Positions 1-6,477 of a stretch of 8,889 bases of DNA are shown piece after piece. Under the pieces are notes generated by a model. That model was given only the letters and a program-made list of their open reading frames with translations. It had not been told where the DNA came from and ran no database searches. The stretch covers positions 1 to 8,889 of the forward strand of contig JBPEXY010000211.1 of the NCBI GenBank assembly GCA_052031065.1. The letters run 5' to 3'. A program made the position numbers and the translations under genes. This DNA is from JBPEXY01 sp052031065. Its GTDB lineage: Bacteria > Pseudomonadota > Gammaproteobacteria > Immundisolibacterales > Immundisolibacteraceae. Positions within the stretch are counted from its first letter, which is position 1. Every line of letters starts with the position of its first letter.

Positions 1-248
1 TGGATGAATGGACCACCCGCATTCTGGTGGAACACAACCAGAACGCCACCCTCAACCCCAACGAAAAGATGATTCGCCCCGCCTGCCTGCACTGCCACGG
101 ACTGGAATTCAGCATCGACGCACTGGCCGATGAAGCTCTGATTAAACGCAACTTTTCCGGTCGCCCGGAAGTGCACCTGGAAAGTATGGATATGGCCCGG
201 GAAGTGCATGAAAGAAGCCTTGAAGAGACCGGCGGCGAACTTTTTTAA
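1..248 (+). CDS. C-terminal fragment of a (probably multihaem) c-type cytochrome
   Basis: The reading frame is open from the window edge to the TAA at 246-248, so only the last ~81 residues are visible. A CXXCH covalent haem-binding site (CLHCH, codons 84-98) lies in a context ending in GLEFSIDALAD, followed by a charged, non-hydrophobic C-terminus with no membrane anchor. A haem site this close to the C-terminus with a long upstream open frame is typical of periplasmic multihaem cytochromes such as the HAO-like, c554-like or nitrite-reductase-related families. I cannot say which, because the rest of the protein is missing. The next gene starts 38 bp downstream and also encodes a haem protein, so the two are probably co-transcribed. 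The multihaem call is inference; one haem site is what the sequence shows. Confidence 0.7.
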   Translation, partial: DEWTTRILVEHNQNATLNPNEKMIRPACLHCHGLEFSIDALADEALIKRNFSGRPEVHLESMDMAREVHERSLEETGGELF

Positions 249-274
249 CCGACTTCATAACCCCACCACCCCCA

Positions 275-280
275 AAGGAG
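275..280 (+). promoter_or_regulatory. Strong ribosome-binding site of the DUF3365 gene
   Basis: AAGGAG ends 6 nt before the ATG at 287. It is close to the ideal Shine-Dalgarno sequence and fixes the start of the DUF3365 haem protein. It is the best ribosome-binding site in the left gene cluster. Confidence 0.8.
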
Positions 281-286
281 AAAACC

Positions 287-883
287 ATGAAGAGCTCCCA
301 CAAACTGATCGCCACCTCCCTGCTCGGCGCAGCGCTTGCGGCGCCAGCGCTGCACGCGGGGCCTGGCGAGGAAGCGGTAATCACGCCGCGCACCATGGCC
401 GATGCGTTGCACCTGGTCATGGATTCGGACCGCACTGTTTATACGCGCAAGATCGTCAACCGGCTGACCAAGAAAGACAAGGTGATCACCGCCAGCGAGC
501 ATTTTGAGGATGAACAGGCACTGGTACTACCAGCACAAATGTTTCGCTTCGGCTCGGAAATGGTGGCTGAACGGGCGGCCAAGTTGCCGGATGTGAATTT
601 CAGCTACTCGCTGCAGTCACTGTGGCCAATCAACAGCCAGAACGCCCCAAAAACCGAAGCGGAAAAAACCGGGCTGCAGTACATCATCGACAATAAGGGC
701 GACAACTACTACACCGAGGAGGTGCTTGGGGGGGTGAACTATTTCACCGCCGTCTACCCCGATGTGGGCGTCGCGCCGGTCTGCGTCTCCTGCCACAACA
801 AACATAAGGATTCACCGAAGCGCGATTTCAAAATCGGTGATGTGATGGGCGGCGTGGTGATTCGTATTCCGCTGGATAGTTAA
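287..883 (+). CDS. Periplasmic Tll0287-like (DUF3365) haem-binding protein
   Basis: This is a 198-residue exported protein. Residues 1-24 form a signal peptide: basic start, hydrophobic core, cleavage after LHA. The rest matches the Tll0287-like/DUF3365 fold, a PAS-like haem domain. The signs are a YPDVGVAPVC segment running into the single haem site CVSCH (166-170), then N-K-H-K-D-S-P-K-R-D and the family ending KIGDVMGGVVIRI. In other bacteria this domain is found alone or as the sensor part of histidine kinases and chemoreceptors, binding one c-type haem for redox or gas sensing or for electron transfer. Here there is no output domain, so it is a soluble periplasmic cytochrome-like protein. 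It lies 38 bp after a cytochrome gene and 6 bp before another, which points to one operon and a shared electron-transfer role. Substrate and partners are unknown. A run of seven G (728-734) sits in the coding sequence without breaking the frame. Confidence 0.85.
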   Translation: MKSSHKLIATSLLGAALAAPALHAGPGEEAVITPRTMADALHLVMDSDRTVYTRKIVNRLTKKDKVITASEHFEDEQALVLPAQMFRFGSEMVAERAAKLPDVNFSYSLQSLWPINSQNAPKTEAEKTGLQYIIDNKGDNYYTEEVLGGVNYFTAVYPDVGVAPVCVSCHNKHKDSPKRDFKIGDVMGGVVIRIPLDS

Positions 884-889
884 TAGCCG

Positions 890-1270
890 ATGAATAGCCA
901 CCGGCTACGCAAGGTTATGGCCGGTCTGCTGGTCCTGTGTGGCCAGCAGGCCGTCGCCGACTACCCGCAGTTTGCCGATGACCCACAACTGAGTGCGGGG
1001 CGGGCAGTGTGGATCGGTACCTGTGAGGGGTGTCACGGCTATGGTTTTGCCGGCGCACCGATGCCTACTGATGCGCAGGCCTGGCAACCGCGACTGGATA
1101 AACCCATTGAGCTGCTTTACCAGCACGCGTTGGAAGGTTTTTTTGGACCCGACGACACGATGATGCCAGCGCGAGGAGGCAACGATGCACTGACCGATGC
1201 CGAGGTGAAATCGGCGGTCGACTACATGGTCGAGTTCGCCCGCCAACACGCCGTCCCTGATAACGAGTAG
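890..1270 (+). CDS. Small class I cytochrome c, cytochrome c5-like
   Basis: This is a 126-residue protein with a signal peptide (residues 1 to about 23, cleavage after AVA) and one haem site CEGCH (45-49) near the mature N-terminus, as in class I cytochromes. The likely axial methionine is M91 or M92 in MMPARGGN. That Met-Pro-x-x-Gly-Gly loop and the following LTDAEVKSAVDYMVEFA helix are typical of the cytochrome c5/c555 group. These proteins are small soluble periplasmic electron shuttles. The ATG lies 6 bp after the stop of the DUF3365 gene, with only a weak ribosome-binding site, so translation may be coupled. It could shuttle electrons to or from the upstream haem proteins, which is inference from position. 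A cysteine in the signal peptide (C17) does not form a proper lipobox. Confidence 0.88.
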   Translation: MNSHRLRKVMAGLLVLCGQQAVADYPQFADDPQLSAGRAVWIGTCEGCHGYGFAGAPMPTDAQAWQPRLDKPIELLYQHALEGFFGPDDTMMPARGGNDALTDAEVKSAVDYMVEFARQHAVPDNE

Positions 1271-1314
1271 TCAACTCATTGGAATAGACCCGTGAACCAA
1301 AGCACTGCCGGTAA

Positions 1315-1342
1315 CGACCCCAAAGAACCATCGCCGGGGTCG
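1315..1342 (+). repeat. Inverted repeat in the cytochrome-globin intergenic region
   Basis: CGACCCC (1315-1321) pairs with GGGGTCG (1336-1342) around a 14-nt loop, and one more A-T pair flanks the stem. It lies 45 bp after the cytochrome c5-like stop. No T tract follows, so it is not a classic terminator. It could stabilise the 3' end of the cytochrome transcript, act as an attenuator before the globin, or be chance in GC-rich DNA. Confidence 0.35.
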
Positions 1343-1375
1343 TCACTGGATGCCTGGGTGCTTGCTTTATCAACC

Positions 1376-1390
1376 ACCGCAAACTGCGGT
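1376..1390 (+). repeat. Short perfect hairpin upstream of the globin
   Basis: ACCGCA and TGCGGT are perfect complements around a 3-nt AAC loop, ending 29 bp before the globin start and about 18 nt before its ribosome-binding site. It could be a small RNA hairpin in the leader or a palindromic protein-binding site. It does not resemble an FNR-type box. The T-rich stretch after it (TTTCTATATTTCT) is broken by other bases, so termination is unlikely to be efficient. Confidence 0.35.
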
Positions 1391-1419
1391 AACCGTTTCT
1401 ATATTTCTGGAGAATTTGA

Positions 1420-1788
1420 ATGAGCGATCTGTTTGAAAAAATTGGTGGTGCGCCGGCGGTCGATGCCGCGGTGGACCTGTTTTATAAAAAAGTACTGGCT
1501 GACGACCGCATCAATTACTTTTTCGAAGGGGTCGACATGACCGCCCAGGCAGGCCATCAGAAAGCCTTTTTGACCTTTGCCTTTGGTGGCAGTCCCTCCT
1601 ACCCCGGCAAGGGCATGCGCGAAGCCCACAAACGGCTGGTGGAAGAGCAGGGGCTAAGTGACGAACACTTCGACGCGGTGATTGAGAACCTCGGCGCCGC
1701 GATGCTGGAACTTGGGGTTCCCGAAGAGCTGGTGGGCGAAGCCGCAGCCATTGCTGAAACCGTGCGCGCCGACGTGCTCAACAAGTAA
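1420..1788 (+). CDS. glbN: Group I truncated haemoglobin (trHbN-type globin)
   Basis: This is a 122-residue cytoplasmic protein with no signal peptide. Its length and pattern match group I truncated globins. LFEKIGG opens the protein. Next comes DLFYKKVLADDRINYFF, with F21-Y22 in the B-helix positions where the distal tyrosine sits. H46-Q47-K48 lies in the E helix, followed by the FGG turn, then G-K-G-M-R-E-A-H70 with H70 as the proximal haem ligand. The family binds O2 and NO; several members oxidise NO to nitrate, others store or deliver O2. The start is supported by GGAG at 1409-1412, 7 nt from the ATG. It follows a set of c-type cytochrome genes after 149 bp, so a link to nitrogen-oxide or oxygen handling is possible but not shown. 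A stem-loop at 1810-1854 probably ends its transcript. Confidence 0.93.
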   Translation: MSDLFEKIGGAPAVDAAVDLFYKKVLADDRINYFFEGVDMTAQAGHQKAFLTFAFGGSPSYPGKGMREAHKRLVEEQGLSDEHFDAVIENLGAAMLELGVPEELVGEAAAIAETVRADVLNK

Positions 1789-1809
1789 GCCCACCGCGCT
1801 TTACAATCA

Positions 1810-1854
1810 GAATGGGCCGGGCAGCCTGGGTGCTGAGCGGCCCGTTCCGGTTTT
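1810..1854 (+). terminator. Probable rho-independent terminator after the globin gene
   Basis: GAATGGGCCG (1810-1819) pairs with CGGCCCGTTC (1838-1847) with a single G-T wobble. Inside the loop CAGC and GCTG can pair again. A short run of four T (1851-1854) follows after three bases. It lies 22 bp after the globin stop and on the 3' side of the convergent yqhA gene. The T run is short, so termination may be partial. On the other strand no T tract follows the stem, so it serves the globin better than yqhA. Confidence 0.55.
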
Positions 1855-1913
1855 ACCACTCGTACAGGTCAAACACCTCTCGGCCTCTGCTAACAGGCTT
1901 TAGCCGCTCCGCT

Positions 1914-2438
1914 TCAATGCTTTTTGGTGTCGCCGGCAACTTTATCCATGAACGCAAAGCAGAGGCCGGAAACAACGAAAGCCATATGAATAATGGTCTT
2001 CCAGAGCAGCGACCGGGTCTGCTCGTCGGTCAGTTCACCGGGAATATTCATGAATGCTTTCAGCAGGTCGATCGCTGAAATCGCGACAATGGCACCGATG
2101 ACCTTGAGTTTGAGGCCAGAAAAATCGACCTTACCCATCCAGTCGGGCCGGTCGACGTGATCGGTAATGTCAATTTTGGAAATAAAGATTTCATAACCGC
2201 TGAAGATAATCATCAACAGCAAACTACCCACCAGGGACATATCCACCAATGCCAGGATGCCGACGATGACGTCGCCCTCGGATGCCGTAAACACATGGGT
2301 AAACAGGTGCCAAAGCTCCTGACTGAACTTCACGAACAGTAGCAGCAGACTCAGCACCAGGCCGAGATAGAAAGGTGCCAGCAGCCAGCGGCTGCGAAAG
2401 ATGGTTGATTCGAGAGAGTGTTCCAACTGTTTTAACAT
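1914..2438 (-). CDS. yqhA: YqhA/UPF0114 family inner-membrane protein
   Basis: This 174-residue membrane protein has about four hydrophobic segments (roughly residues 18-38, 58-80, 110-130 and 147-165). It matches the UPF0114/YqhA family along its whole length. Landmarks are SRWLLAPFYLGL near the N-terminus, a GYEIFISKID segment after the second helix, and LKVIGAIVAISAIDLLKAFM in the third. The biochemical function of the family is not established. It is transcribed away from the DUF898 gene and towards the globin, with its stop 125 bp from the globin stop, so it is a single-gene unit. The ATG is preceded only by a weak AGG-type ribosome-binding site. I see no clear promoter on its strand apart from a poor TTACAG/TATGCA pair just upstream. 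Confidence 0.9.
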   Translation of the reverse strand: MLKQLEHSLESTIFRSRWLLAPFYLGLVLSLLLLFVKFSQELWHLFTHVFTASEGDVIVGILALVDMSLVGSLLLMIIFSGYEIFISKIDITDHVDRPDWMGKVDFSGLKLKVIGAIVAISAIDLLKAFMNIPGELTDEQTRSLLWKTIIHMAFVVSGLCFAFMDKVAGDTKKH

Positions 2439-2484
2439 GGGACCTGCATAATCGAGAATGAGAAAGCTGTAACGTCTATCCGGC

Positions 2485-2503
2485 CGGTTAGCGGGCGGTT
2501 AGC
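2485..2503. repeat. Tandem 8-bp direct repeat with 11-bp period
   Basis: CGGTTAGC occurs at 2485-2492 and again at 2496-2503, so the copies start 11 bp apart, about one helical turn. They lie 47-65 bp upstream of the yqhA start codon. Spacing by one turn puts both copies on the same face of DNA, as in direct-repeat regulator sites. No known regulator is recognised, and two copies may be chance. Confidence 0.4.
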
Positions 2504-2669
2504 ACGGACGCGCCATTAACCAGGGGTGCGCAGAATATACCGATCCGCAACTCATCTCGAGCACTGATTCGGTAGCCGGTTTGCTGAAAAATTTGTCAGA
2601 TGGTGCACAGAGATGCTGACCAGAACCGCGAGCTACCAGAATGTCCCCCGCTGACGGGGCCCGATCCTC

Positions 2670-2675
2670 TATACT
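2670..2675 (+). promoter_or_regulatory. Possible -10 element for the DUF898-peptidase unit
   Basis: TATACT matches the sigma-70 -10 consensus at five of six positions and sits 74 bp before the GTG start. The expected -35 position (about 2647-2652, CCCGCT) is poor and overlaps a GC-rich hairpin, so an activator would be needed if this is a real promoter. Confidence 0.25.
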
Positions 2676-2734
2676 GAGCCAGACCCACTAACGTATTCTC
2701 TGATTTTTCACCGCAATCAGGACGACACTTCACC

Positions 2735-2740
2735 AGGGAG
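2735..2740 (+). promoter_or_regulatory. Ribosome-binding site that supports the GTG start of DUF898
   Basis: AGGGAG ends 9 nt before GTG 2750-2752. It supports this non-ATG start, which also gives the short polar N-terminus expected before the first family motif. Confidence 0.6.
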
Positions 2741-2749
2741 ACTGGCCCA

Positions 2750-3955
2750 GTGACCGAACCGACCACGGAAACAGATGGCGAAACACTCCAGCGGCAGCCG
2801 CTGGAGTTTCACGGCAACGGCAGTGAATATTTCAAAATCTGGATCGTCAATATCTTCCTGACACTGGTGACCCTGGGAATTTTTTCTGCCTGGGCAAAAG
2901 TGCGGCGGCTGCAATATTTTTACGGCAACCTGAGCCTCGGCGACCATCACTTTGCCTACCTGGCTGACCCGGTACAGATTCTCAAGGGAAGATTGATCGC
3001 GTTTTCGGCATTGGTTCTGTTCTCTGTCGGCTGGAATTTTTTTCCGGCCACGGCGATGATTCTGCTTGCGGTGGGCACGCTGCTGATTCCCGCCATTCTT
3101 GTTGCTTCATGGCGTTTTCGGATGCGCTATTCAAGCTACCGCAATATCACTTTCGACTTTCCCTGCAGTTTCGCCACCGCTTATCGGGTCTTTGTCACCC
3201 CCCTGGTGATGTTTCTCGCCATCACCGGGCTACTCTATGGGCTGCTATACCTGGTCGACCCGGCCACGCTGACGTTATTTGCAACCGGTGGCGAAACCGA
3301 AAACCTGCCAGAAGACTTTCGCGTCCGCCCGGAAGACTTCCTCTTTACCGTTGCCTATCTGGTGGCGCTACCGTTTCTGCCCTACCTTGACTGTTTACGG
3401 GTACGCTTGCTGGTTAACCACACCCGCTACGGCAATTTACCGGCGCAGATCAAAATCGGCGCCGGCGGCTTTTATCGCGTCTACATCGTCGCCAGCCTGT
3501 TGATGGGGGCCATTTTCACCCTGGTGCTGCTGGCCATGATTGCAATTGGCTTTGTCATCGGCTTGCTACTGGGTGAGGCGGGTGAGGCGATTGCCCCGGC
3601 GGGGATATTCATCGGTGTGCTAATCGCCTATATGGCCCTGCTCTATTCCGGCGGATATTTTCGTGCTGAACGCACCAACCTGATCTACGACCGCATCCAT
3701 TTTGACCGCGCTCGACTGCGTTCCGCCTTACGCTTCCATCCGGTGGGCATGCTTTACCTGACCAATACCCTGGCCATCATTGCCACTGCCGGCCTGTTCA
3801 CTCCCTGGGCACAGATACGCATGACCCGCTACATTGCCAGTGTCACCGCGCTGGAAGCGGGTGACCTGAACCAGGTGCTTGCCGCTTCCCATGCCAATCA
3901 GGACTCAGTGGGCGAGGGCATGATCGACGCCTTTGATCTTGACCTTGGACTCTAG
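2750..3955 (+). CDS. YjgN/DUF898 family polytopic membrane protein
   Basis: This 401-residue protein has a polar N-terminus (1 to about 25) and then about seven or eight hydrophobic segments (near 29-48, 83-100, 101-120, 148-170, 198-213, 245-275, 284-302 and 332-351). It fits the DUF898/YjgN family. The hallmarks are LEFHGNGSEYFKIWIVN, GIFSAWAKVRRLQYFYGNL (43-61), the YSSYRNITFDF stretch (128-137), the RVRLLVNHTRYGNL segment (217-230) and a C-terminal copy GLFTPWAQIRMTRY (348-361). The family's molecular function is unknown; it is a predicted inner-membrane protein. The 3' end overlaps the M48 peptidase by 23 nt, so the two are almost certainly translated from one message and probably work together. 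The start is a GTG with an AGGGAG site 9 nt upstream. Confidence 0.9.
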   Translation: MTEPTTETDGETLQRQPLEFHGNGSEYFKIWIVNIFLTLVTLGIFSAWAKVRRLQYFYGNLSLGDHHFAYLADPVQILKGRLIAFSALVLFSVGWNFFPATAMILLAVGTLLIPAILVASWRFRMRYSSYRNITFDFPCSFATAYRVFVTPLVMFLAITGLLYGLLYLVDPATLTLFATGGETENLPEDFRVRPEDFLFTVAYLVALPFLPYLDCLRVRLLVNHTRYGNLPAQIKIGAGGFYRVYIVASLLMGAIFTLVLLAMIAIGFVIGLLLGEAGEAIAPAGIFIGVLIAYMALLYSGGYFRAERTNLIYDRIHFDRARLRSALRFHPVGMLYLTNTLAIIATAGLFTPWAQIRMTRYIASVTALEAGDLNQVLAASHANQDSVGEGMIDAFDLDLGL

Positions 3956-6458
3956 CAGCACTAACCAGGCCGGCTGGATAACCGGCCAGTATTTCGACGG
4001 CCGCAGTGCCGCATCGCAGGCGGTCAGCGCCACGTTGCTGGCGGGAAAGCTCACCCTCGACCCGCCTCTTCAGCCGCCGACACCACTGACTGATGTCTCC
4101 ATCAGCAGCCGCATCGGTTCCACTCCACGGCGACTGCAGTTTGCCGATGGTGCAGTCATCGAGACAACCGATCACGCCATCATCGACAGCTGGTCCACCA
4201 CCAGCGGCAGGCGTTCACACTGGCTGCACCGGCTGGAAAGCGCGACTGCTGTGGTTCTCGGTGCGTTACTGTTGATTGGCGTCATTGTGATCAGCAGCAT
4301 GGTCTGGGGCATTCCCTGGACCAGCAAACTGATTGCCCATGCACTTCCGGCCAGCATCACCAATGACATGGGCGAAGTGGCCGTGGAATCGATGGATCGG
4401 CTAATTTTCTATCCGACCACGCTCAGCGCCGAGCGCACTGCCGAACTGACCACGCAGTTTAATCAGCTGTTGCCGATAACAGACGCAGAGTACGACTACC
4501 GGCTTGAGTTTCGCCGCGGTGGTGCAATTGGACCGAATGCACTGGCGTTCCCTGATGGCACCATCATCATGACTGATGAGCTGGTAGAACTCGCCGACAC
4601 GGATGAAGAGTTACAGGCCATCCTGCTGCACGAAATCGGCCATCTTCAACACCGCCACAGCCTGCGCCAGATCATCGCCCATTCGAGTCTGGCGATATTG
4701 GCTACGGTCTTCACCGGAGATCTGTCTGCCGCCGGGTCGTTGATCGTGGGTGCGCCGAGCGTGATGATGGAGGCCAGCTATTCGCGTGACATGGAGACCG
4801 AAGCAGACAGCTATGCACTGCAGGTGATGGAGCGCCGCGGTATCGCCACCGAACACTTCGCCAACATCATGGACCGCCTCGAGTTTGCCGCCCTGGCAGA
4901 GTACGACGCCCCTGACGAATCCCGACCGACCCGGACACGACCCGACGGCGAAAAACCGGAAGACCTGGCAGATGCCGAAGGTGGCTGGTGGGACTCTATC
5001 GATATCGATGCCTCGCAGGTGCTCGATTTCTTCTCCAGCCACCCTCTGACCGAAGAACGCGTTGCCCGTTTTCGCCAGGGACAGCCCGCTCCGCTCCCTG
5101 AACCGGAATTACTGACCGGCGATGACCACTCCACGCCAACGATGGCGGCAACACCACTCTACGACCATCTCACCGCAGGTCACTACCAGCAACTCCACGC
5201 GCTGTTTGACGAGCAGCACCAGGCCTATTGGCAGGGAAACAGAGGCGCAGAACTGTATGCCTATAGTGGCTATGAACACCTGGGAACCTTTACCCCGCAA
5301 AGGCTCCGACAGCTTGAGCAGTGGGTGGCGCAAATGCCTGCCAGTTACGTCGCCCATCAGGCACTCGGTACCTACCACCGCAATCGTGCGCAACTGCTGG
5401 ACTGGAATTATTACCGCGATCAAATGAGTACAGAGATGCGCGAGCGGCTGGATGATCACTCCAGCCGTGCACACGACGCCTTTACTACCGCACTGAAATT
5501 ACGCCCGGACTTTACCCTGGCAGCCGCAGCCCTATATCACCTTGCCAGCGAAGATCTGTCAGCGGCCGACGCGAATGAACTGCTTGCCAGCGCGCTCAGC
5601 AATCACCCCGACAGCTATGCACTACGCTGGTATCAACTCCACTACCTGCACCCGGATCGCGGCGGCTCCTGGTGCCAGATGCGCCGCGCACTACGGGAAA
5701 TTGACAACCAGAGCTCGGCCAATCCGCTACTGCAGCTGTTGGCCGGTGAGCTCTACCACGCAAAAGCCGAGCAGGCTTTAAATGTCGGCGACTATCCCCG
5801 CGTGGTTAAACTGGAGAGCCTCGCCCTGCAGCAGGGATACCGCTCCGCCTCATTCAGGACACGAGCCGAAGCCTACGAGGAGCTGGAGAAGCCGGAAGCC
5901 GCGTTGATCGATTACAGCAACGCGATCACCGTCGACCCCAAAATCATCAGCAACTATGTCGACCGAAGCCGCTTGCACGCGCAGCTGGGCGACCTGGACA
6001 AGGCATTGGCAGACATTGATTCCGCACTTGCATTGCACCCCTATGACGAAGACGCCCTGTTTCAATACGCCTCTCTACTTAAAGACCTGAAGCAGTATCA
6101 GCAGGCCGCCGCCATCTACCGCAAACTACTGATCAGTCAACCGGAACTCGCCTACCCCCACTATTACGCTGGCTGGATAGAGCTGGAACGGCTTAACAAC
6201 GGCGAAGCTGCACTGATAGCAGCAAGACAGGCAGTGGATGCCGATGCCGAATGGCCCGCCTACTGGTATCTCTACGCCAGGGCTGCGGCGAACCTGCAAC
6301 ACTGCGATCTGAAGCGCGCGGTGGAGGGTTATCTGCAGCGATGTCAGCCGGAAACCTGCGACCCGGCAGAGACACGCTGGGTAGAACAGGCTCGCGACGA
6401 TGCCCTGAACAGCAACCAGTACAGCAACCAGTGCGACTTGAGTCTGCCGCGCTCCTGA
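3933..6458 (+). CDS. Membrane-anchored M48 metallopeptidase with C-terminal TPR repeats
   Basis: This is an 841-residue protein. Residues 1-100 form a small N-terminal domain (GQYFDGRSA, then LQFADGAVIETTD) found on M48 peptidases partnered with DUF898. A basic stretch and one membrane helix (about 103-125) follow, which suggests the protease faces the periplasm. The M48 domain has the zinc motif HEIGH (233-237, catalytic E234), the third ligand E288 in ETEAD (D292) and the SSHPLTEER motif around H370. Residues 325-360 are a charged, proline-rich insert. After residue 430 the protein is helical-repeat-like, with four regular 34-residue TPR units at about 642-777, then a tail with four cysteines (791, 804, 809, 834). 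M48 plus TPR is the layout of BepA-type envelope quality-control proteases, though the N-terminal domain differs. The start must be a TTG, since a stop lies in frame at 3921. TTG 3933 is the first choice; 3939 and 3945 are alternatives. A GAGGG at 3914-3918 is rather far away. Confidence 0.88.
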   Translation: MILTLDSSSTNQAGWITGQYFDGRSAASQAVSATLLAGKLTLDPPLQPPTPLTDVSISSRIGSTPRRLQFADGAVIETTDHAIIDSWSTTSGRRSHWLHRLESATAVVLGALLLIGVIVISSMVWGIPWTSKLIAHALPASITNDMGEVAVESMDRLIFYPTTLSAERTAELTTQFNQLLPITDAEYDYRLEFRRGGAIGPNALAFPDGTIIMTDELVELADTDEELQAILLHEIGHLQHRHSLRQIIAHSSLAILATVFTGDLSAAGSLIVGAPSVMMEASYSRDMETEADSYALQVMERRGIATEHFANIMDRLEFAALAEYDAPDESRPTRTRPDGEKPEDLADAEGGWWDSIDIDASQVLDFFSSHPLTEERVARFRQGQPAPLPEPELLTGDDHSTPTMAATPLYDHLTAGHYQQLHALFDEQHQAYWQGNRGAELYAYSGYEHLGTFTPQRLRQLEQWVAQMPASYVAHQALGTYHRNRAQLLDWNYYRDQMSTEMRERLDDHSSRAHDAFTTALKLRPDFTLAAAALYHLASEDLSAADANELLASALSNHPDSYALRWYQLHYLHPDRGGSWCQMRRALREIDNQSSANPLLQLLAGELYHAKAEQALNVGDYPRVVKLESLALQQGYRSASFRTRAEAYEELEKPEAALIDYSNAITVDPKIISNYVDRSRLHAQLGDLDKALADIDSALALHPYDEDALFQYASLLKDLKQYQQAAAIYRKLLISQPELAYPHYYAGWIELERLNNGEAALIAARQAVDADAEWPAYWYLYARAAANLQHCDLKRAVEGYLQRCQPETCDPAETRWVEQARDDALNSNQYSNQCDLSLPRS

Positions 6459-6477
6459 AACCGGCCGTTCAACACCT

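Larger units (their letters stand above)
2439..2749. other. Divergent intergenic region between yqhA and the DUF898 gene
   Basis: No convincing gene lies in these 311 bp. The region must hold the promoters for both flanking genes. It contains a tandem direct repeat (2485-2503), a GC-rich hairpin CCCCG-CTGA-CGGGG (2646-2659), a TATACT that could be a -10 element (2670-2675), and a leader stem CTGATT/AATCAG (2700-2720) shortly before the DUF898 ribosome-binding site. A 13-codon ATG frame at 2613-2654 has no good ribosome-binding site and I do not count it as a gene. Confidence 0.7.

Noticed and set aside
142..507. Several overlapping frames of 85-99 codons on both strands around the first gene junction
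   Set aside because: They overlap the signal-peptide-bearing DUF3365 gene, have compositions typical of shadow frames, and show no family motif.
728..734. Run of seven G, and a run of seven T at 1138-1144, as phase-variation tracts
   Set aside because: Both are short, lie in intact frames with full-length family matches, and the proteins are not surface-variation types.
890..955. Possible lipoprotein signal in the c5-like cytochrome (cysteine 17)
   Set aside because: The residues before it are L-V-L, with no small residue at -1, and a better signal peptidase I site (AVA) follows.
2613..2654. 13-codon leader-peptide frame in the yqhA/DUF898 intergenic region
   Set aside because: No usable ribosome-binding site, no run of regulatory codons, and it ends inside a GC-rich hairpin with no T tract.
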